64,000 bases of DNA from Alkalicoccus sp. (GTDB lineage: Bacteria; Bacillota; Bacilli; Bacillales; Salisediminibacteriaceae), in NCBI GenBank assembly GCA_007692495.1, contig REBZ01000093.1:1-64000 (forward strand), in the 5' to 3' direction. The translations under genes were made by a program, and so were the position numbers. Below the pieces are notes generated by a model. It ran no database searches, was not told the DNA's origin, and was given only the letters and a program-made list of their open reading frames with translations. Below are positions 15,990 through 25,701 of this stretch, one piece after another (position 1 is the first letter of the stretch; each line of letters begins with the position of its first letter).

Positions 15990-16949
15990 ATGGAAGTATT
16001 AAAAATATCCCCCCGCGGCTACTGTTACGGTGTAGTAGACGCGATGGTAATGGCTAAAGAAGCAGCAGCAAATCCTGATCTGCCGAGGCCGATTTATATT
16101 CTGGGGATGATTGTCCATAATAAGCACGTAACAGACGCATTTGAAGAAGACGGGGTTATTACACTTGATGGGGAAAACCGCCTTGATATACTGCGAAAAG
16201 TGGAAAAAGGAACAGTTATTTATACTGCGCACGGCGTTTCCCCGGAAGTCAGACGTCTTGCGGACGAAAAAGGGCTGACTGCTATAGATGCCACCTGTCC
16301 TGATGTAACTGTTACACACGACCTGATCCGCGGACGTATGGATCAGGGGTACGAGTTTATTTATATAGGTAAACACGGCCACCCGGAACCGGAGGGTGCC
16401 ATCGGAGTGGCTCCCGATATTGTTCATCTCGTTGAAAACCTTGAGGACGTAGCTGATCTGGATATTAAATCCGATAAAATCATTATTACAAATCAAACTA
16501 CGATGAGCCAGTGGGACGTCCGTCACCTTATCAAAGCCGCAGCGGACAAATATCCTCATGCCGAAATTCATAATGAAATATGTAACGCTACGCAGGTAAG
16601 GCAGGAAGCCGTTGCAGAACAGGCCGGAGGAGCAGATCTCCTTCTCGTAGTCGGAGACCCGAAAAGCAATAACTCCAACCGTCTCGCGCAGGTCTCCAAA
16701 GAAGTCGCAGATACACCTTCCTACCGTATAAGCAACGTGTTTGATATCAATGTCGAATGGCTCCGCGGTATTAATAAAGTGGCTGTGACAGCCGGAGCAA
16801 GTACTCCTACACTAATTACAAAAGAGGTCATTAGATTTCTCGAGCAGTTTGATGAAGATGATCCTCATACGTGGGACACTACGAGCATGGTGAAATTATC
16901 TAAAATTCTTCCGAAAATCCGTAAAAAGAGGAACCCGGGAGCTAAATAA
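15990..16949 (+). CDS. ispH: 4-hydroxy-3-methylbut-2-enyl diphosphate reductase
   Basis: The 319-residue iron-sulfur enzyme performs the last MEP-pathway step, reducing HMBPP to IPP and DMAPP. The three cluster ligands are visible: Cys12 in RGYCYGV, Cys103 in DATCPDVT and Cys198 in EICNAT. The catalytic region [10 protein letters not shown] and TTMSQWDV (near 172) are present. Length is close to other Bacillus IspH proteins. The start ATG follows GGAGGAGG and its own promoter lies just upstream, so it is separate from the CarD-like gene. With ispG at 2 kb, both terminal MEP genes lie in this window. Confidence 0.97.
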   Translation: MEVLKISPRGYCYGVVDAMVMAKEAAANPDLPRPIYILGMIVHNKHVTDAFEEDGVITLDGENRLDILRKVEKGTVIYTAHGVSPEVRRLADEKGLTAIDATCPDVTVTHDLIRGRMDQGYEFIYIGKHGHPEPEGAIGVAPDIVHLVENLEDVADLDIKSDKIIITNQTTMSQWDVRHLIKAAADKYPHAEIHNEICNATQVRQEAVAEQAGGADLLLVVGDPKSNNSNRLAQVSKEVADTPSYRISNVFDINVEWLRGINKVAVTAGASTPTLITKEVIRFLEQFDEDDPHTWDTTSMVKLSKILPKIRKKRNPGAK

Positions 16950-16959
16950 ACAGATATGA

Positions 16960-17012
16960 AAGCTTGAAGCTCTCTCTTCCTCCTCGTGTGGAAGGAGTTT
17001 CAAGCTTTTTTT
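16960..17012 (+). terminator. ispH terminator
   Basis: AAGCTTGAA (16960-16968) pairs with 16999-17007, with partial pairing inside the long loop, followed by TTTTT. Bases 17013-17192 contain no recognisable gene or signal. Confidence 0.75.
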
Positions 17013-17192
17013 ATGCAGGAGTTCACCCTGGAGACTCGTCTTTTTACGAATTGAGATTTTTACGAGGTTTCAGCTCCGGTGGACAGAAAAACGGCATGAA
17101 TATTGTTTCGGCCCGTGCTGAAAAAAGAGCTCCCCCCGGCCTCTGATGAAACAGAGTTTTCCCGATTGCAGCAGTGAACATTAACCACACGT

Positions 17193-17230
17193 GATAAAAA
17201 GAGCCTGATCCGGCATGCCGGATCAGGCTC
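17193..17230 (-). terminator. yqfO terminator
   Basis: 17201-17230 is a perfect 30-bp palindrome with 15-base arms; a T-run follows on the minus strand (17196-17200). It lies seven bases after the yqfO stop. Confidence 0.85.
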
Positions 17231-17236
17231 TTCAGC

Positions 17237-18355
17237 TTATACGAAACGAAATGGATCGGTATTAATTTTTGAAACAATTACTTCCGTATCCCACTTTTCT
17301 TCCTTAACAAAACTGCTGAGCCTGTCTGCTGTATCCTGCTTCATGATCTGTTCGACATGATGTCCGGGATCAATCATCATCAGCCCTTCCATCCAGGCAT
17401 CGTGAGCTACATGAAAGTACAGATCTCCGGTTACGTAAACGTCGGCACCTTTGTGAAGAGCTGTCATTGCATATTTATTTCCGTCCCCGCCGAGTACTGC
17501 CACTTTTTCTACTTCAGCTGAACCTTCACCGACGACCCGGAGCCCTTCGACACCAAATGCTTTTTTCACTTTTTCCGCAAAATCATCCAGCGTCGTCTTT
17601 TCCGGAAGCCTGCCAATACGTCCCAGTCCCTGCTTTTTCCCGGGAACCGCCATGTCGAAAATGTCGTAGGCCACTTCTTCGTACGGATGGGCTTTCTTTA
17701 CTGCCTGCAGTACTTTCTTTTCCTCTGACGCGTAAAAAAGGGTTTCCACTTTTTCCTCCGCCGGTCTTTCCAATTTACCGGGCTCACCGATAAATGGGTC
17801 CGCCCCTGCTTCCGGACGGAACGCCCCCCTGCCTTCGGTGGAAAAGGAACAGTGAGTATAGTTGCCTATGTGCCCTGCCCCCGCATTTCCGAGCGCTTCC
17901 CGAAGATCATCTGCGTGCTCTACTGGAACGAACACGCTGAGTTTTTTCAATATATCTTCAGAAAGAGGAACGAGTACTTCTGTATTCTGCAGCTGAAGAG
18001 CATCAGCCATCAGATCATTGACCCCTCCTTCTGTAACGTCAAGATTAGTATGTGCGGCATAAACTGTAATATCATGCTTAATAAGTTTTTCCACTGTACG
18101 TCCGTATGCCGTATCTGTATTGAGTACTTTAATTGGACGGAATAGAAGTGGATGATGGGCGATAATTAAATCTACTCCTGCCTCAACAGCTTCATCGACT
18201 ACTGGTTCGAGCACATCGAGTGTTACCATAACTTTTCGAACCGGTTTTTGAAGAGAACCTACCTGCAGTCCGATTTTATCCCCTTCCACAGCCAGGTGTT
18301 TAGGGGAATATTTTTCAAATGCCTGTATAATTGTCTGGGCATGAGCCTGTTTCAA
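17237..18355 (-). CDS. yqfO: NIF3-family dinuclear metal protein YqfO
   Basis: The 372-residue protein belongs to the NIF3 family (GTP cyclohydrolase I type 2 homologues) with an inserted PII-like domain in the middle (about 130-235), as in Bacillus YqfO/CutA-like architectures. Metal-binding segments IIAHHPLLF near residue 63, AHTNLDV near 101 and the C-terminal GDLYFHVAHDA are visible. Its biochemical role is not established. I chose TTG 18355: its TTGA overlaps the trmK stop and GGAGGAGG stands at proper spacing; this gives almost the B. subtilis length. It is co-transcribed with trmK, as in B. subtilis. Confidence 0.9.
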   Translation of the reverse strand: MKQAHAQTIIQAFEKYSPKHLAVEGDKIGLQVGSLQKPVRKVMVTLDVLEPVVDEAVEAGVDLIIAHHPLLFRPIKVLNTDTAYGRTVEKLIKHDITVYAAHTNLDVTEGGVNDLMADALQLQNTEVLVPLSEDILKKLSVFVPVEHADDLREALGNAGAGHIGNYTHCSFSTEGRGAFRPEAGADPFIGEPGKLERPAEEKVETLFYASEEKKVLQAVKKAHPYEEVAYDIFDMAVPGKKQGLGRIGRLPEKTTLDDFAEKVKKAFGVEGLRVVGEGSAEVEKVAVLGGDGNKYAMTALHKGADVYVTGDLYFHVAHDAWMEGLMMIDPGHHVEQIMKQDTADRLSSFVKEEKWDTEVIVSKINTDPFRFV

Positions 18356-19056
18356 TGCAATACCTCCTCCAGCCATTTCATTTTTTGCTGCAGTTCCTCT
18401 TCCCTGTGCCTTGCCTGTTTTTGTCTGGCGAGCTGCAGCTGGCTGTATATTCTTTTCAGCTGATCATATTCCCTTTCCCATTTAATATGAAACGCTTCCG
18501 GTCGTCTTTCCATCAAGTAGGGGCCGAGCCACAGCTGTTTTCTTATCTTATCAGTTTCATATGGGTCCACCCCCGACCTATCTGCTACGAGTATTTCATA
18601 CACATGCCCATCTTCCATTACTATTGCTTCATCAATTAAAGACCAGCCGTTACTTTTCAGCCAGTACCGCACCTGATCTGCGGCTACATTCGGCTGAAGA
18701 ACAAGTCTTTTCACGTCCGGCAGGTATTTCTGCCCTTTTTTCAGGATAGACACAATTAATGGGCCTCCCATTCCTGCTACTACCACCGTATCTGCTTTTC
18801 TTCCTTCAAGAACGCTGAGACCATCTCCCTGTCTCGCTTCCACGCGTCCTTCCAAATCATTAGCCCGTATTTTTTCAATAGCTGAAGCGTAGGGACCTTC
18901 GTTTAATTCTCCAGCAATAGCGTATTCACACAAGCCATTTCCTACAAGATATACCGGAAGATAAGCATGGTCGGAACCAATATCAGCAACGGTTCCTTCC
19001 TCCAGGACATATTCCACTACTTTCTCAAGACGTTTTGATAAATGCTGCTCATTCAC
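18352..19056 (-). CDS. trmK: tRNA (adenine-22-N1)-methyltransferase
   Basis: The 234-residue SAM-dependent enzyme methylates N1 of A22 in the tRNA D-arm. It has the TrmK signature ADIGSDHAYLP near residue 24, VVAGMGG near 86 and LQPNVAADQVRYWL near 110, then a long helical coiled C-terminus (about 170-234). I prefer the GTG at 19056, five bases after AGGTGG; a GTG three codons earlier is possible. The gene is coupled by overlap to yqfO. No terminator is seen between them. Confidence 0.93.
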   Translation of the reverse strand: MNEQHLSKRLEKVVEYVLEEGTVADIGSDHAYLPVYLVGNGLCEYAIAGELNEGPYASAIEKIRANDLEGRVEARQGDGLSVLEGRKADTVVVAGMGGPLIVSILKKGQKYLPDVKRLVLQPNVAADQVRYWLKSNGWSLIDEAIVMEDGHVYEILVADRSGVDPYETDKIRKQLWLGPYLMERRPEAFHIKWEREYDQLKRIYSQLQLARQKQARHREEELQQKMKWLEEVLH

Positions 19057-19114
19057 CCATACCACCTATTTTCTTAAAATTTCTCATATCTGCGTATATT
19101 TTACCAACAAAGAA

Positions 19115-19146
19115 GGTGTCTTAAAAGAAATTCCCTTTAAGACACC
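19115..19146 (-). terminator. cccA terminator
   Basis: An 11-base stem (19115-19125 and 19136-19146) lies just past the cccA stop and is followed on the minus strand by a T-rich stretch. Confidence 0.75.
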
Positions 19147-19161
19147 CTGCTCTGTCAGCTA

Positions 19162-19539
19162 TTAATTTTCAGAAATAATAAACTCTGCCACTGCTTCGGC
19201 TTCTTCACCTTCAACAAGGTCTGCCGGCATGCTTCCCGGGCCTTCTTCAATCGCCGTTATAATGTCGTTTTCATCATAGTCTCCGGTATCAAGCGGCGGG
19301 CCTGAACCGCCTTCAAGTTCTCCTCCGTGACATGATGCACACTGGCCTTCGTAGACACTTTCGCCGAGTTCAATCGGGTCATCAAATTCTTCTTCCTCTG
19401 CATTGTTTTCTTCTGCGCCATTGTTTTCATCTGCTGCTTCTTCCCCGCCGATGTTGAGACCTACCAGCGACAAAGCAAACACAAGCAGAAGCCCCAGTAC
19501 AGCTGTTGCTGCAAATGGAAATAGAGGTGCTCCTCTCAT
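19162..19539 (-). CDS. cccA: Membrane-anchored cytochrome c550
   Basis: The 125-residue protein has one N-terminal transmembrane anchor (about 8-30), an acidic linker (about 32-58) made largely of Glu, Asp and Asn, and a class I cytochrome c domain. Heme attachment is CASCH (Cys67, Cys70, His71) and Met104 in GSMPADL is the likely sixth ligand. It carries electrons outside the membrane, probably to cytochrome c oxidase. The same place upstream of sigA is held by cccA in B. subtilis. The strongly acidic outer domain fits a high-pH or high-salt lifestyle. It is transcribed alone. Confidence 0.93.
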   Translation of the reverse strand: MRGAPLFPFAATAVLGLLLVFALSLVGLNIGGEEAADENNGAEENNAEEEEFDDPIELGESVYEGQCASCHGGELEGGSGPPLDTGDYDENDIITAIEEGPGSMPADLVEGEEAEAVAEFIISEN

Positions 19540-19691
19540 ACGTATGTACCTCCCTTACTTCACTGAAATCAAAATTAAATAAGGCGATAAACGCCAGTTT
19601 TTCACTCTATTACATTGTATATGAAATACCCCGGAATGGAAAGTGTTTTCAAAATAACTTTCTCTTCCTGCTCCATAAGTTCATAAATCAA

Positions 19692-20411
19692 TCAAATATT
19701 GAGAGTTGTCATCTGCTCGGGATCGTCTGTAATCACACCAGTTATTCCTGCTTTTCTGCAGCGGTTAAAATCAAAGGGGGTACGGATATTGTAAGCTCTT
19801 ACAGTAATATCCTGCTTTCTCCAGGGCCGGTAATACATTGATGCCTGAACACTGTGGCGGATGTGAATACCATCTGCCGCCACTTTGTTTACGTAATTAC
19901 GTCCTCTGCGAAAAGGAGTTTTCGTGAGCAAAGCTGTTTCGAGAAGCGGCTGCTGCTTTTTCGCCTCCCGGATATAACGGTGGTAAAATGTGGATACAAC
20001 CGTATTCATTATTATACCGTGGCGCTTTAAAACAGCAAGGCAGCTTTCTATAAACGCTTCTTCACTGACTCCGGCCTGCTCTTTAAGCTCCATATGAAGG
20101 GTAAGATCTTTTTTTGAAATCCATTCGCAGAGTTCCTCCAGTGAAGGGATTTTTTCCGATGCATAACGGGGATCGAAATAACTTCCCGCGTCCAGTTTCT
20201 GCAGTTCCTTCCACGTGTATGAAGCAACAGGTCCACTCCCGGAAGTTGTCCTGTCCACATCAGCATCATGGATAATAACAGGTACGTGATCCTTTGTCCA
20301 GTGGACATCGCATTCTATCCCCTGTATCGGATAAGCAGAGGCAGCTTTAAAAGAGCTCATCGTATTTTCCGGATATTTTCGTTTAAACCCTCTGTGCCCT
20401 ATAATTTCCAT
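19692..20411 (-). CDS. Glycerophosphodiester phosphodiesterase
   Basis: The 239-residue TIM-barrel enzyme hydrolyses glycerophosphodiesters to glycerol 3-phosphate and an alcohol. Motifs: IGHRGFKRKYPENT at residue 4 (catalytic His and Arg), ECDVHWTKDHVPVIIHDADVDR at 33-54 split over the metal-binding Glu/Asp and the second catalytic His, and HMELKEQ near 105. The C-terminal ITGVITDDPEQM is also typical. There is no signal peptide, so it is cytoplasmic, like UgpQ-type enzymes. It sits between cccA and sigA, where B. subtilis has no such gene, and is probably a lineage-specific insertion. Confidence 0.9.
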   Translation of the reverse strand: MEIIGHRGFKRKYPENTMSSFKAASAYPIQGIECDVHWTKDHVPVIIHDADVDRTTSGSGPVASYTWKELQKLDAGSYFDPRYASEKIPSLEELCEWISKKDLTLHMELKEQAGVSEEAFIESCLAVLKRHGIIMNTVVSTFYHRYIREAKKQQPLLETALLTKTPFRRGRNYVNKVAADGIHIRHSVQASMYYRPWRKQDITVRAYNIRTPFDFNRCRKAGITGVITDDPEQMTTLNI

Positions 20412-20457
20412 ATTAGCACCTTCCTATCCAGTACTCCTGTTTCGCAATCTAACTCAA

Positions 20458-20489
20458 CAAATAATAAGCCGGCTGTAAAAACAGCCGGC
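20458..20489 (-). terminator. sigA terminator
   Basis: GCCGGCTGT (20468-20476) and its complement (20481-20489) flank an AAAA loop, followed on the minus strand by TTATTATTTG. Confidence 0.85.
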
Positions 20490-20494
20490 AGGTA

Positions 20495-21610
20495 TTATTC
20501 CAGAAAATCCTTCAGACGCTTGCTGCGGCTTGGGTGACGCAGTTTGCGAAGGGCTTTGGCTTCAATCTGCCGGATCCGCTCCCTCGTTACTCCAAATACT
20601 TTTCCTACTTCTTCCAGAGTACGAGTCCGGCCGTCGTCGAGACCGAAACGCAGCCGAAGGACGTTTTCCTCCCGGTCTGTAAGCGTATCAAGTACATCTT
20701 CCAGCTGCTCTTTTAACAGCTCATAAGCTGCGGCATCTGATGGAGCCAGCGCCTCCTGGTCTTCAATAAAGTCCCCAAGATGGGAATCATCCTCTTCCCC
20801 GATCGGTGTTTCCAATGATACAGGCTCCTGCGCAATTTTAAGGATTTCCCGTACTTTATCAGAAGTAAGGTCCATTTCTTTAGAAACCTCTTCCGGTGTA
20901 GGTTCACGACCAAGATCCTGAAGCAGCTGACGTTGTACACGAATCAGTTTATTAATCGTTTCCACCATGTGAACCGGGATACGGATCGTACGTGCCTGAT
21001 CGGCTATAGCCCGTGTAATAGCCTGCCGGATCCACCAGGTAGCATACGTACTGAATTTATAGCCTTTATTATAATCGAACTTTTCAACAGCTTTAATGAG
21101 ACCCATATTACCTTCCTGAATTAAATCGAGAAACAGCATTCCACGGCCTACATAACGCTTTGCTATACTGACTACAAGACGAAGGTTCGCTTCTGCAAGA
21201 CGACGTTTTGCTTCTTCATCCCCTTCTTCTATCTTTTTGGCCAGTTCAATTTCTTCCTTTGCAGAAAGAAGCGGAACACGTCCGATTTCTTTCAGATACA
21301 TTCTAACTGGATCGTTAATTTTAATTCCCGGTGGTACACTTAGATCGTTCAGATCAAACGCCTCTTCTTTTTCTACCTGCTGCAGACTTGGAACGGTTTC
21401 GCTTTCGTTAATGATTTCCACGCCCTGCTCTCCAAGATATTCAAAGAATTCATCCATCTGCTCGGAATCCTGATCAAAAGCTCCCAGGCGCTCCGTAATT
21501 TCGGCATATGTCAAGGAACCCCTTTTCTTTCCGGATTCCAGAAGCTGTTCTTTTACCTGATCGATGGTCAAATCTCCTTCCGCCAGCGGGCGGATTGGTT
21601 TCTCAGCCAT
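20495..21610 (-). CDS. sigA: Primary RNA polymerase sigma factor SigA
   Basis: The 371-residue housekeeping sigma factor has the usual regions: 1.1 at the N-terminus ([21 protein letters not shown]), 1.2 near 97 ([16 protein letters not shown]), region 2 with the [17 protein letters not shown] and [15 protein letters not shown] segments near 150-195, region 3, and region 4.2 at 335-365 ([15 protein letters not shown]). Length is nearly identical to B. subtilis SigA. It follows dnaG by 49 bases in the classical macromolecular synthesis operon order, lacking rpsU, which lies at 39.7 kb. Start ATG follows AAGGAGG. Confidence 0.98.
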   Translation of the reverse strand: MAEKPIRPLAEGDLTIDQVKEQLLESGKKRGSLTYAEITERLGAFDQDSEQMDEFFEYLGEQGVEIINESETVPSLQQVEKEEAFDLNDLSVPPGIKINDPVRMYLKEIGRVPLLSAKEEIELAKKIEEGDEEAKRRLAEANLRLVVSIAKRYVGRGMLFLDLIQEGNMGLIKAVEKFDYNKGYKFSTYATWWIRQAITRAIADQARTIRIPVHMVETINKLIRVQRQLLQDLGREPTPEEVSKEMDLTSDKVREILKIAQEPVSLETPIGEEDDSHLGDFIEDQEALAPSDAAAYELLKEQLEDVLDTLTDREENVLRLRFGLDDGRTRTLEEVGKVFGVTRERIRQIEAKALRKLRHPSRSKRLKDFLE

Positions 21611-21659
21611 ACGATCCCTCCTTCCACGTTATCAAGGTGCTTTTTCTCCGATGAGCTGA

Positions 21660-23456
21660 TTACTGCATTTTCGTTTTAAGCTCCAGCATCTTAGCCGCAT
21701 AATTTTTAAGCTGTTCCACATCATTTGTCTGTTTCATCAGCTGCTGAAGCTCCTCTATCTGTTTTCTTGCAGGAGTGCGGTGTATAATCTGTCTGGCATA
21801 ATCCTCCATCACCTGCTCAGAAAGGTCAACGTGGACCTCCTTCATTGCAAGTGCTGCAGCAGTCTGCTTTAATTCCGCGTCTCCGATTGTTTCCAGAAAT
21901 CCTGCGGGATCACTTTCATGTCCAGCTGCATAGAAACTGTAAAGAAGTGCCGCAAGTGCCTGATAAGTTTCGTATTGAAAAGCAGAACCGATTCGTTTCT
22001 CAACCTCTTCGGCAGCTTCCCTTGAATGAATCATCATGGCAATGAGATCACTTTCTGCTTTTTCATCTGCTGTAAGCATTTTCCTGACCTGCTCGGCAGT
22101 GACTTTACGGTGAATCTGTTTCTGCTGTTTAGTCCGTGCCTGTACATTATTCTGGACATGTTCCTTCATTTCCTGCTTCAAAACATCATAAGATAAAGAG
22201 AATTCCTCTTCCAGCCGCCTGATATAATGATCTCTTTCTATAGCTTTAGGAAGTCTGCTGATTTCAATCAGCATTTCTTCTACGAAACGAAGCTGATCCG
22301 CTTCCTGGGACATATTTTTATTTCTCCGCAGATAAACAGATTTAAATTCCATTAAAGTGCGGGGCTGGCCGATTACAGTATCAGCAAAACGGTCAGCCCC
22401 GTACTCTTTAATATAATCATCCGGGTCCATTCCTTCCGGAAGTGCAGCAACAGAAACTTCCAGTCCGGATTTTTTTAAGATTTCTGCATTCTTCCAGGCC
22501 GCTTTCTGTCCTGCTTCATCTCCATCGTAGCAGAGAATTACTCTATCAGCATTTCGGCGGAGCATTTTTGCCTGTTCTTCTGAAAGCGCCGTTCCGAGTG
22601 CCCCTACTCCATGTTCTATACCCGCACGGAATGCAGATATAACATCAACGTACCCTTCAAACAAAACAGCTTCATTTTTACGTTTCACTGCCGGCCTGGC
22701 ACCATGGAAGTAGTAGAGCAGCCGGCTTTTATTGAACACCTGGGATTCCGGACTGTTTAAATACTTCGGCTTGTCATCTGCTTCCAGCACGCGTCCCCCA
22801 AAAGCTATGACCCTGCCAGACTTGTCCCAAATGGGAAACATAATTCTGTTGCGAAAACGGTCGAATGGTCTTCCGTCACTTTCTCTCAGTGCAAGCAGTC
22901 CGCAGTCAGCCATATCGTTTGGAAGGAAATTTCTTTTTTGAAGAAAATCTGTCAGAAACGACCACGAATCAGGAGCGTAACCCAGCTGAAACCGCTCAAT
23001 CATTTCTTTCGTGAATCCACGTTTCCTTAAATATTCACGGGCCCGTCTGCCTTCCGGGGAAGAAATAAGCAGATGATGATAAAGCTTCATGGCCAGTTCG
23101 TGACCCTCATACCAGACACCTGCCTCTTCCCGTTCCGGTGTACTTTGTTCCGGGGCTATTTCTGGAAGTTCGACAGATGTCTTTGAAGCAAGCTTCTGAA
23201 CTGTCTCCAGAAAACTCAACCCTTCGAATTCCATTACAAAAGTAAAAATACTCCCGCCGGCTCCGCAGCCGAAACAGTGATAAAGCTGCTTATCCTGGGA
23301 GACAGAAAAAGAAGGTGTTTTTTCCCCATGAAATGGGCAGAGTCCGGTAAAATTACGTCCTTGTTTTTTCAGCTGTACATACTCACTTATGACATCAACT
23401 ATATCCAGTTCCCGCCGGACTTTCTCCACCGTTTCTTCAGGAATACGCTGGGCCAT
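21660..23456 (-). CDS. dnaG: DNA primase
   Basis: The 598-residue enzyme makes RNA primers at replication forks. The N-terminal zinc-binding domain has CPFHGEKTPSF (residue 41) and HCFGCG (residue 61). The TOPRIM core begins at about 260 with EGYVDVISAF and includes CYDGDEAGQKA near 309. The C-terminal DnaB-interacting helicase-binding domain spans about 450-598. Start ATG lies behind AGGTGGTGA. It is upstream of sigA in one transcriptional unit and follows yqxD. Confidence 0.97.
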   Translation of the reverse strand: MAQRIPEETVEKVRRELDIVDVISEYVQLKKQGRNFTGLCPFHGEKTPSFSVSQDKQLYHCFGCGAGGSIFTFVMEFEGLSFLETVQKLASKTSVELPEIAPEQSTPEREEAGVWYEGHELAMKLYHHLLISSPEGRRAREYLRKRGFTKEMIERFQLGYAPDSWSFLTDFLQKRNFLPNDMADCGLLALRESDGRPFDRFRNRIMFPIWDKSGRVIAFGGRVLEADDKPKYLNSPESQVFNKSRLLYYFHGARPAVKRKNEAVLFEGYVDVISAFRAGIEHGVGALGTALSEEQAKMLRRNADRVILCYDGDEAGQKAAWKNAEILKKSGLEVSVAALPEGMDPDDYIKEYGADRFADTVIGQPRTLMEFKSVYLRRNKNMSQEADQLRFVEEMLIEISRLPKAIERDHYIRRLEEEFSLSYDVLKQEMKEHVQNNVQARTKQQKQIHRKVTAEQVRKMLTADEKAESDLIAMMIHSREAAEEVEKRIGSAFQYETYQALAALLYSFYAAGHESDPAGFLETIGDAELKQTAAALAMKEVHVDLSEQVMEDYARQIIHRTPARKQIEELQQLMKQTNDVEQLKNYAAKMLELKTKMQ

Positions 23457-23491
23457 GCTTTGTCACCACCTCTATTAGTCAAAGAGATAAT

Positions 23492-23941
23492 CTATGTACA
23501 ATCTGCGGCAGCCTTTCTCAGGGAAACCGCAAAAGCTTTTTCATCCTCTATTGTCCTTTTTGCGGGCCCTGAACGGTACTTACCCCGGCGCCGTTCCTTT
23601 TGTGCAGCATGACGAATTTCCAGGAGAAGATCCATTTCCTGATGCTGAATCAGTTTACCGGACGAATTCACTACTACAGCTCCTCCGGAAAGGACTATAC
23701 CTGCGAGCCCAAGATCATCGGTAATGACGATATCTCCTCTTCTGGCCCTTCCGGCGATTTCATAGTCTGCCGCATCCGGGCCGGACTCTACGATTATTAC
23801 CTGGACATCCTCCGGCAGAGGTTCTCTGCGAAGGTGAGACCGGGAATGAACGAGAACTACCCGTGCTTTCAGTTCTTCTCTCATGGATAATACGGTTTTC
23901 ACAACCGGACTGGCATCAGCGTCAATATATATGGTCAGCAT
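23492..23941 (-). CDS. yqxD: YaiI/YqxD family protein (DUF188)
   Basis: The 149-residue protein matches the UPF0178/DUF188 family: MLTIYIDADASPVVK at the start, VLVHSRSH near residue 31, IVESGPDAADYEIAGRA near 49-65 and VITDDLGLAG near 72. The Asp-rich positions recall a PIN-like nuclease fold, but no activity is established. It is upstream of dnaG, as in B. subtilis. The 23942-24140 gap upstream holds a short GC hairpin near 23996-24010 and a TATAAT-like -10 on the minus strand near 24111, with only a weak -35. Confidence 0.9.
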   Translation of the reverse strand: MLTIYIDADASPVVKTVLSMREELKARVVLVHSRSHLRREPLPEDVQVIIVESGPDAADYEIAGRARRGDIVITDDLGLAGIVLSGGAVVVNSSGKLIQHQEMDLLLEIRHAAQKERRRGKYRSGPAKRTIEDEKAFAVSLRKAAADCT

Positions 23942-24134
23942 AGTTAGTTATCCTCTTTATCTCAGGTTCTCTCAGCATCAGCTGTTATGATTACGGGAAT
24001 GCAATCCCGGCCTAAAAAAATTCCCCTAAAAAGATATTCGTTCTTTATAATTAAAAATCCTGCTAGTTTAACAAATTCAATGTTCTTTTAAACTCAACAC
24101 TTCATTATAATAGATATTCTTAAAAATAGCCAGC

Positions 24135-24177
24135 GGAAAATCCAAAAGGACCCATCGGCATTTTAAGTCCGATGGGT
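24135..24177 (-). terminator. Putative yqfL terminator
   Basis: A 9-base stem (24150-24158 and 24169-24177) with a 10-base loop is followed on the minus strand by CCTTTTGGATTTTCC. The T-run is interrupted. Confidence 0.6.
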
Positions 24178-24197
24178 GCTGCTTCTGAAAGTTCTGC

Positions 24198-25013
24198 CTA
24201 ATCCGACTGTACCATCTGGAAAATAATATTTGCTGTTTCTTCTACCGCTTTTGCTGAAACATCGATGACCCGGCAGCCAAGACGTTTCATCACTTCTTCC
24301 GAATAGCTGAGTTCTTCTTCAATCCGCTGCAGTGTGGCGTAGTTCGCCTCTGATTTTAATCCGAGAGCCTTCAGACGCTCTGTACGGATACCATTTAATT
24401 TTTCAGGGCTGATTTTCAGCCCGACCACTTTTTCCGGACTTATGTTGAACAGTTCCTCCGGAGGTTCTACTTCCGGGACGAGTGGAACGTTAGCTACTTT
24501 CAGCCGTTTATGAGCAAGATACTGGGAAAGAGGTGTTTTGGACGTTCTGGAGACCCCCACAAGCACAACATCTGCTCTTAACACCCCTCTCGGATCTCTT
24601 CCGTCATCGTATTTTACGGCAAATTCGATGGCTTCCACCTTTCGAAAATAATCTTCGTCAAGTGTGTGAATCAGGCCCGATTCATTTTTCGGCGGCACCT
24701 GCAGCCGCTCTTCCATCATCATCAGAAGAGGGCTCAGTATATCGTGAACAGGCAGGCCTTCTTCGTTGGCACGTTTAATAATGTGCTGTCTAACATCCGG
24801 AAGTACCATTGTAAAAGCAATCATTCCTTGATTATCCCGTGCCTCCGCTATTACTTCGTCAACAGTTCCTATATCTTCGACGTAAGGTATTCTCCGGATA
24901 GTCGTTTTATTTTCATCAAACTGGCTTATTGCTGCTTTTACTACGAGCTCAGCAGTTTCACCTACCGAGTCAGACAGCACATATACAGTAACATGGTCCT
25001 GCTTCTCAGACAT
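24198..25013 (-). CDS. yqfL: Pyruvate,phosphate (or water) dikinase regulatory protein
   Basis: The 271-residue protein belongs to the PPDK/PEP synthase regulatory family (DUF299), bifunctional enzymes that inactivate the dikinase by ADP-dependent phosphorylation and reactivate it by phosphorolysis. The P-loop-like [11 protein letters not shown] near residue 154 and the N-terminal [14 protein letters not shown] are typical. The target dikinase is not in the window. It lies 23 bases after ccpN, which represses gluconeogenic genes; in B. subtilis yqfL is likewise co-transcribed with ccpN and modulates its activity, so a carbon-control role is likely. Confidence 0.92.
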   Translation of the reverse strand: MSEKQDHVTVYVLSDSVGETAELVVKAAISQFDENKTTIRRIPYVEDIGTVDEVIAEARDNQGMIAFTMVLPDVRQHIIKRANEEGLPVHDILSPLLMMMEERLQVPPKNESGLIHTLDEDYFRKVEAIEFAVKYDDGRDPRGVLRADVVLVGVSRTSKTPLSQYLAHKRLKVANVPLVPEVEPPEELFNISPEKVVGLKISPEKLNGIRTERLKALGLKSEANYATLQRIEEELSYSEEVMKRLGCRVIDVSAKAVEETANIIFQMVQSD

Positions 25014-25036
25014 ACTAACGCTTCCTTTCTTAAGCT

Positions 25037-25672
25037 TTACTCTTCCGCCCCAATGTAAACAAAGGCTTTCGTTATATTAGTTTTAGTAATACGACCGATG
25101 ACATCATACTCTCCATTTTCATCCTTTTTCACCACGGGGAGGCCGTCGATCTGCTTACTGATAAGTTTATTAGCGATTTCCAGCATGGAATCCTCTGCTG
25201 TGCATGTCGTTACATTCGGCATTCTTGTCATAATAATACCGATCGGCAGAGCCTCCAGATCCTGTTTTCCCATGCTGGCTCTGAGAAGATCCTTCCTGGA
25301 AACAATCCCGATCAGCTTCCCGCTTTCATTTACAACAAATAACGTTCCGACATCTTCCAGAAACATGGAACATATGGCATCGTAAACGGAAGAATTTTCT
25401 GGAATGACTACAGGGATGGACTGAAAATCTTTGACTTTCATTTTTAAAAGACGTTCCTGAAACAGCTGGCTTCCAGTTTTCCCTGTATAGTAATAGCCGA
25501 CTCTCGGCCTGGCATCAAGATAGCCGGACATAGTCAGTACTGTGAGATCCGGCCTCAGTGTAGCCCTCGTCAATTCCAGAATATCTGCGATCTTTTCACC
25601 GGTGATAGGACCTTTTTCTTTCACAATCTCTACGATACGCTGCTGTCTAGCTGATAATTCCACATTTTTCAC
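25037..25672 (-). CDS. ccpN: Repressor of gluconeogenic genes CcpN
   Basis: The 211-residue regulator has an N-terminal winged helix-turn-helix (about 8-60, with [21 protein letters not shown]) and two CBS domains (about 80-140 and 148-205), which in CcpN sense ATP and ADP. In B. subtilis CcpN represses gapB, pckA and the sRNA SR1 during growth on glucose. Start is uncertain: the frame begins with GTG at 25672, but a GTG three codons later (25663) has the AGGCGGTG segment at better spacing. It is followed by yqfL. Confidence 0.93.
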   Translation of the reverse strand: MKNVELSARQQRIVEIVKEKGPITGEKIADILELTRATLRPDLTVLTMSGYLDARPRVGYYYTGKTGSQLFQERLLKMKVKDFQSIPVVIPENSSVYDAICSMFLEDVGTLFVVNESGKLIGIVSRKDLLRASMGKQDLEALPIGIIMTRMPNVTTCTAEDSMLEIANKLISKQIDGLPVVKKDENGEYDVIGRITKTNITKAFVYIGAEE

Positions 25673-25701
25673 CGCCTTTGCGCACCGTATTCAAGGTGCT
25701 G

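Noticed and set aside
17201-17230. Perfect 30-bp palindrome as an operator
   Set aside because: Its place right after yqfO and the T-run on that strand make it a terminator.
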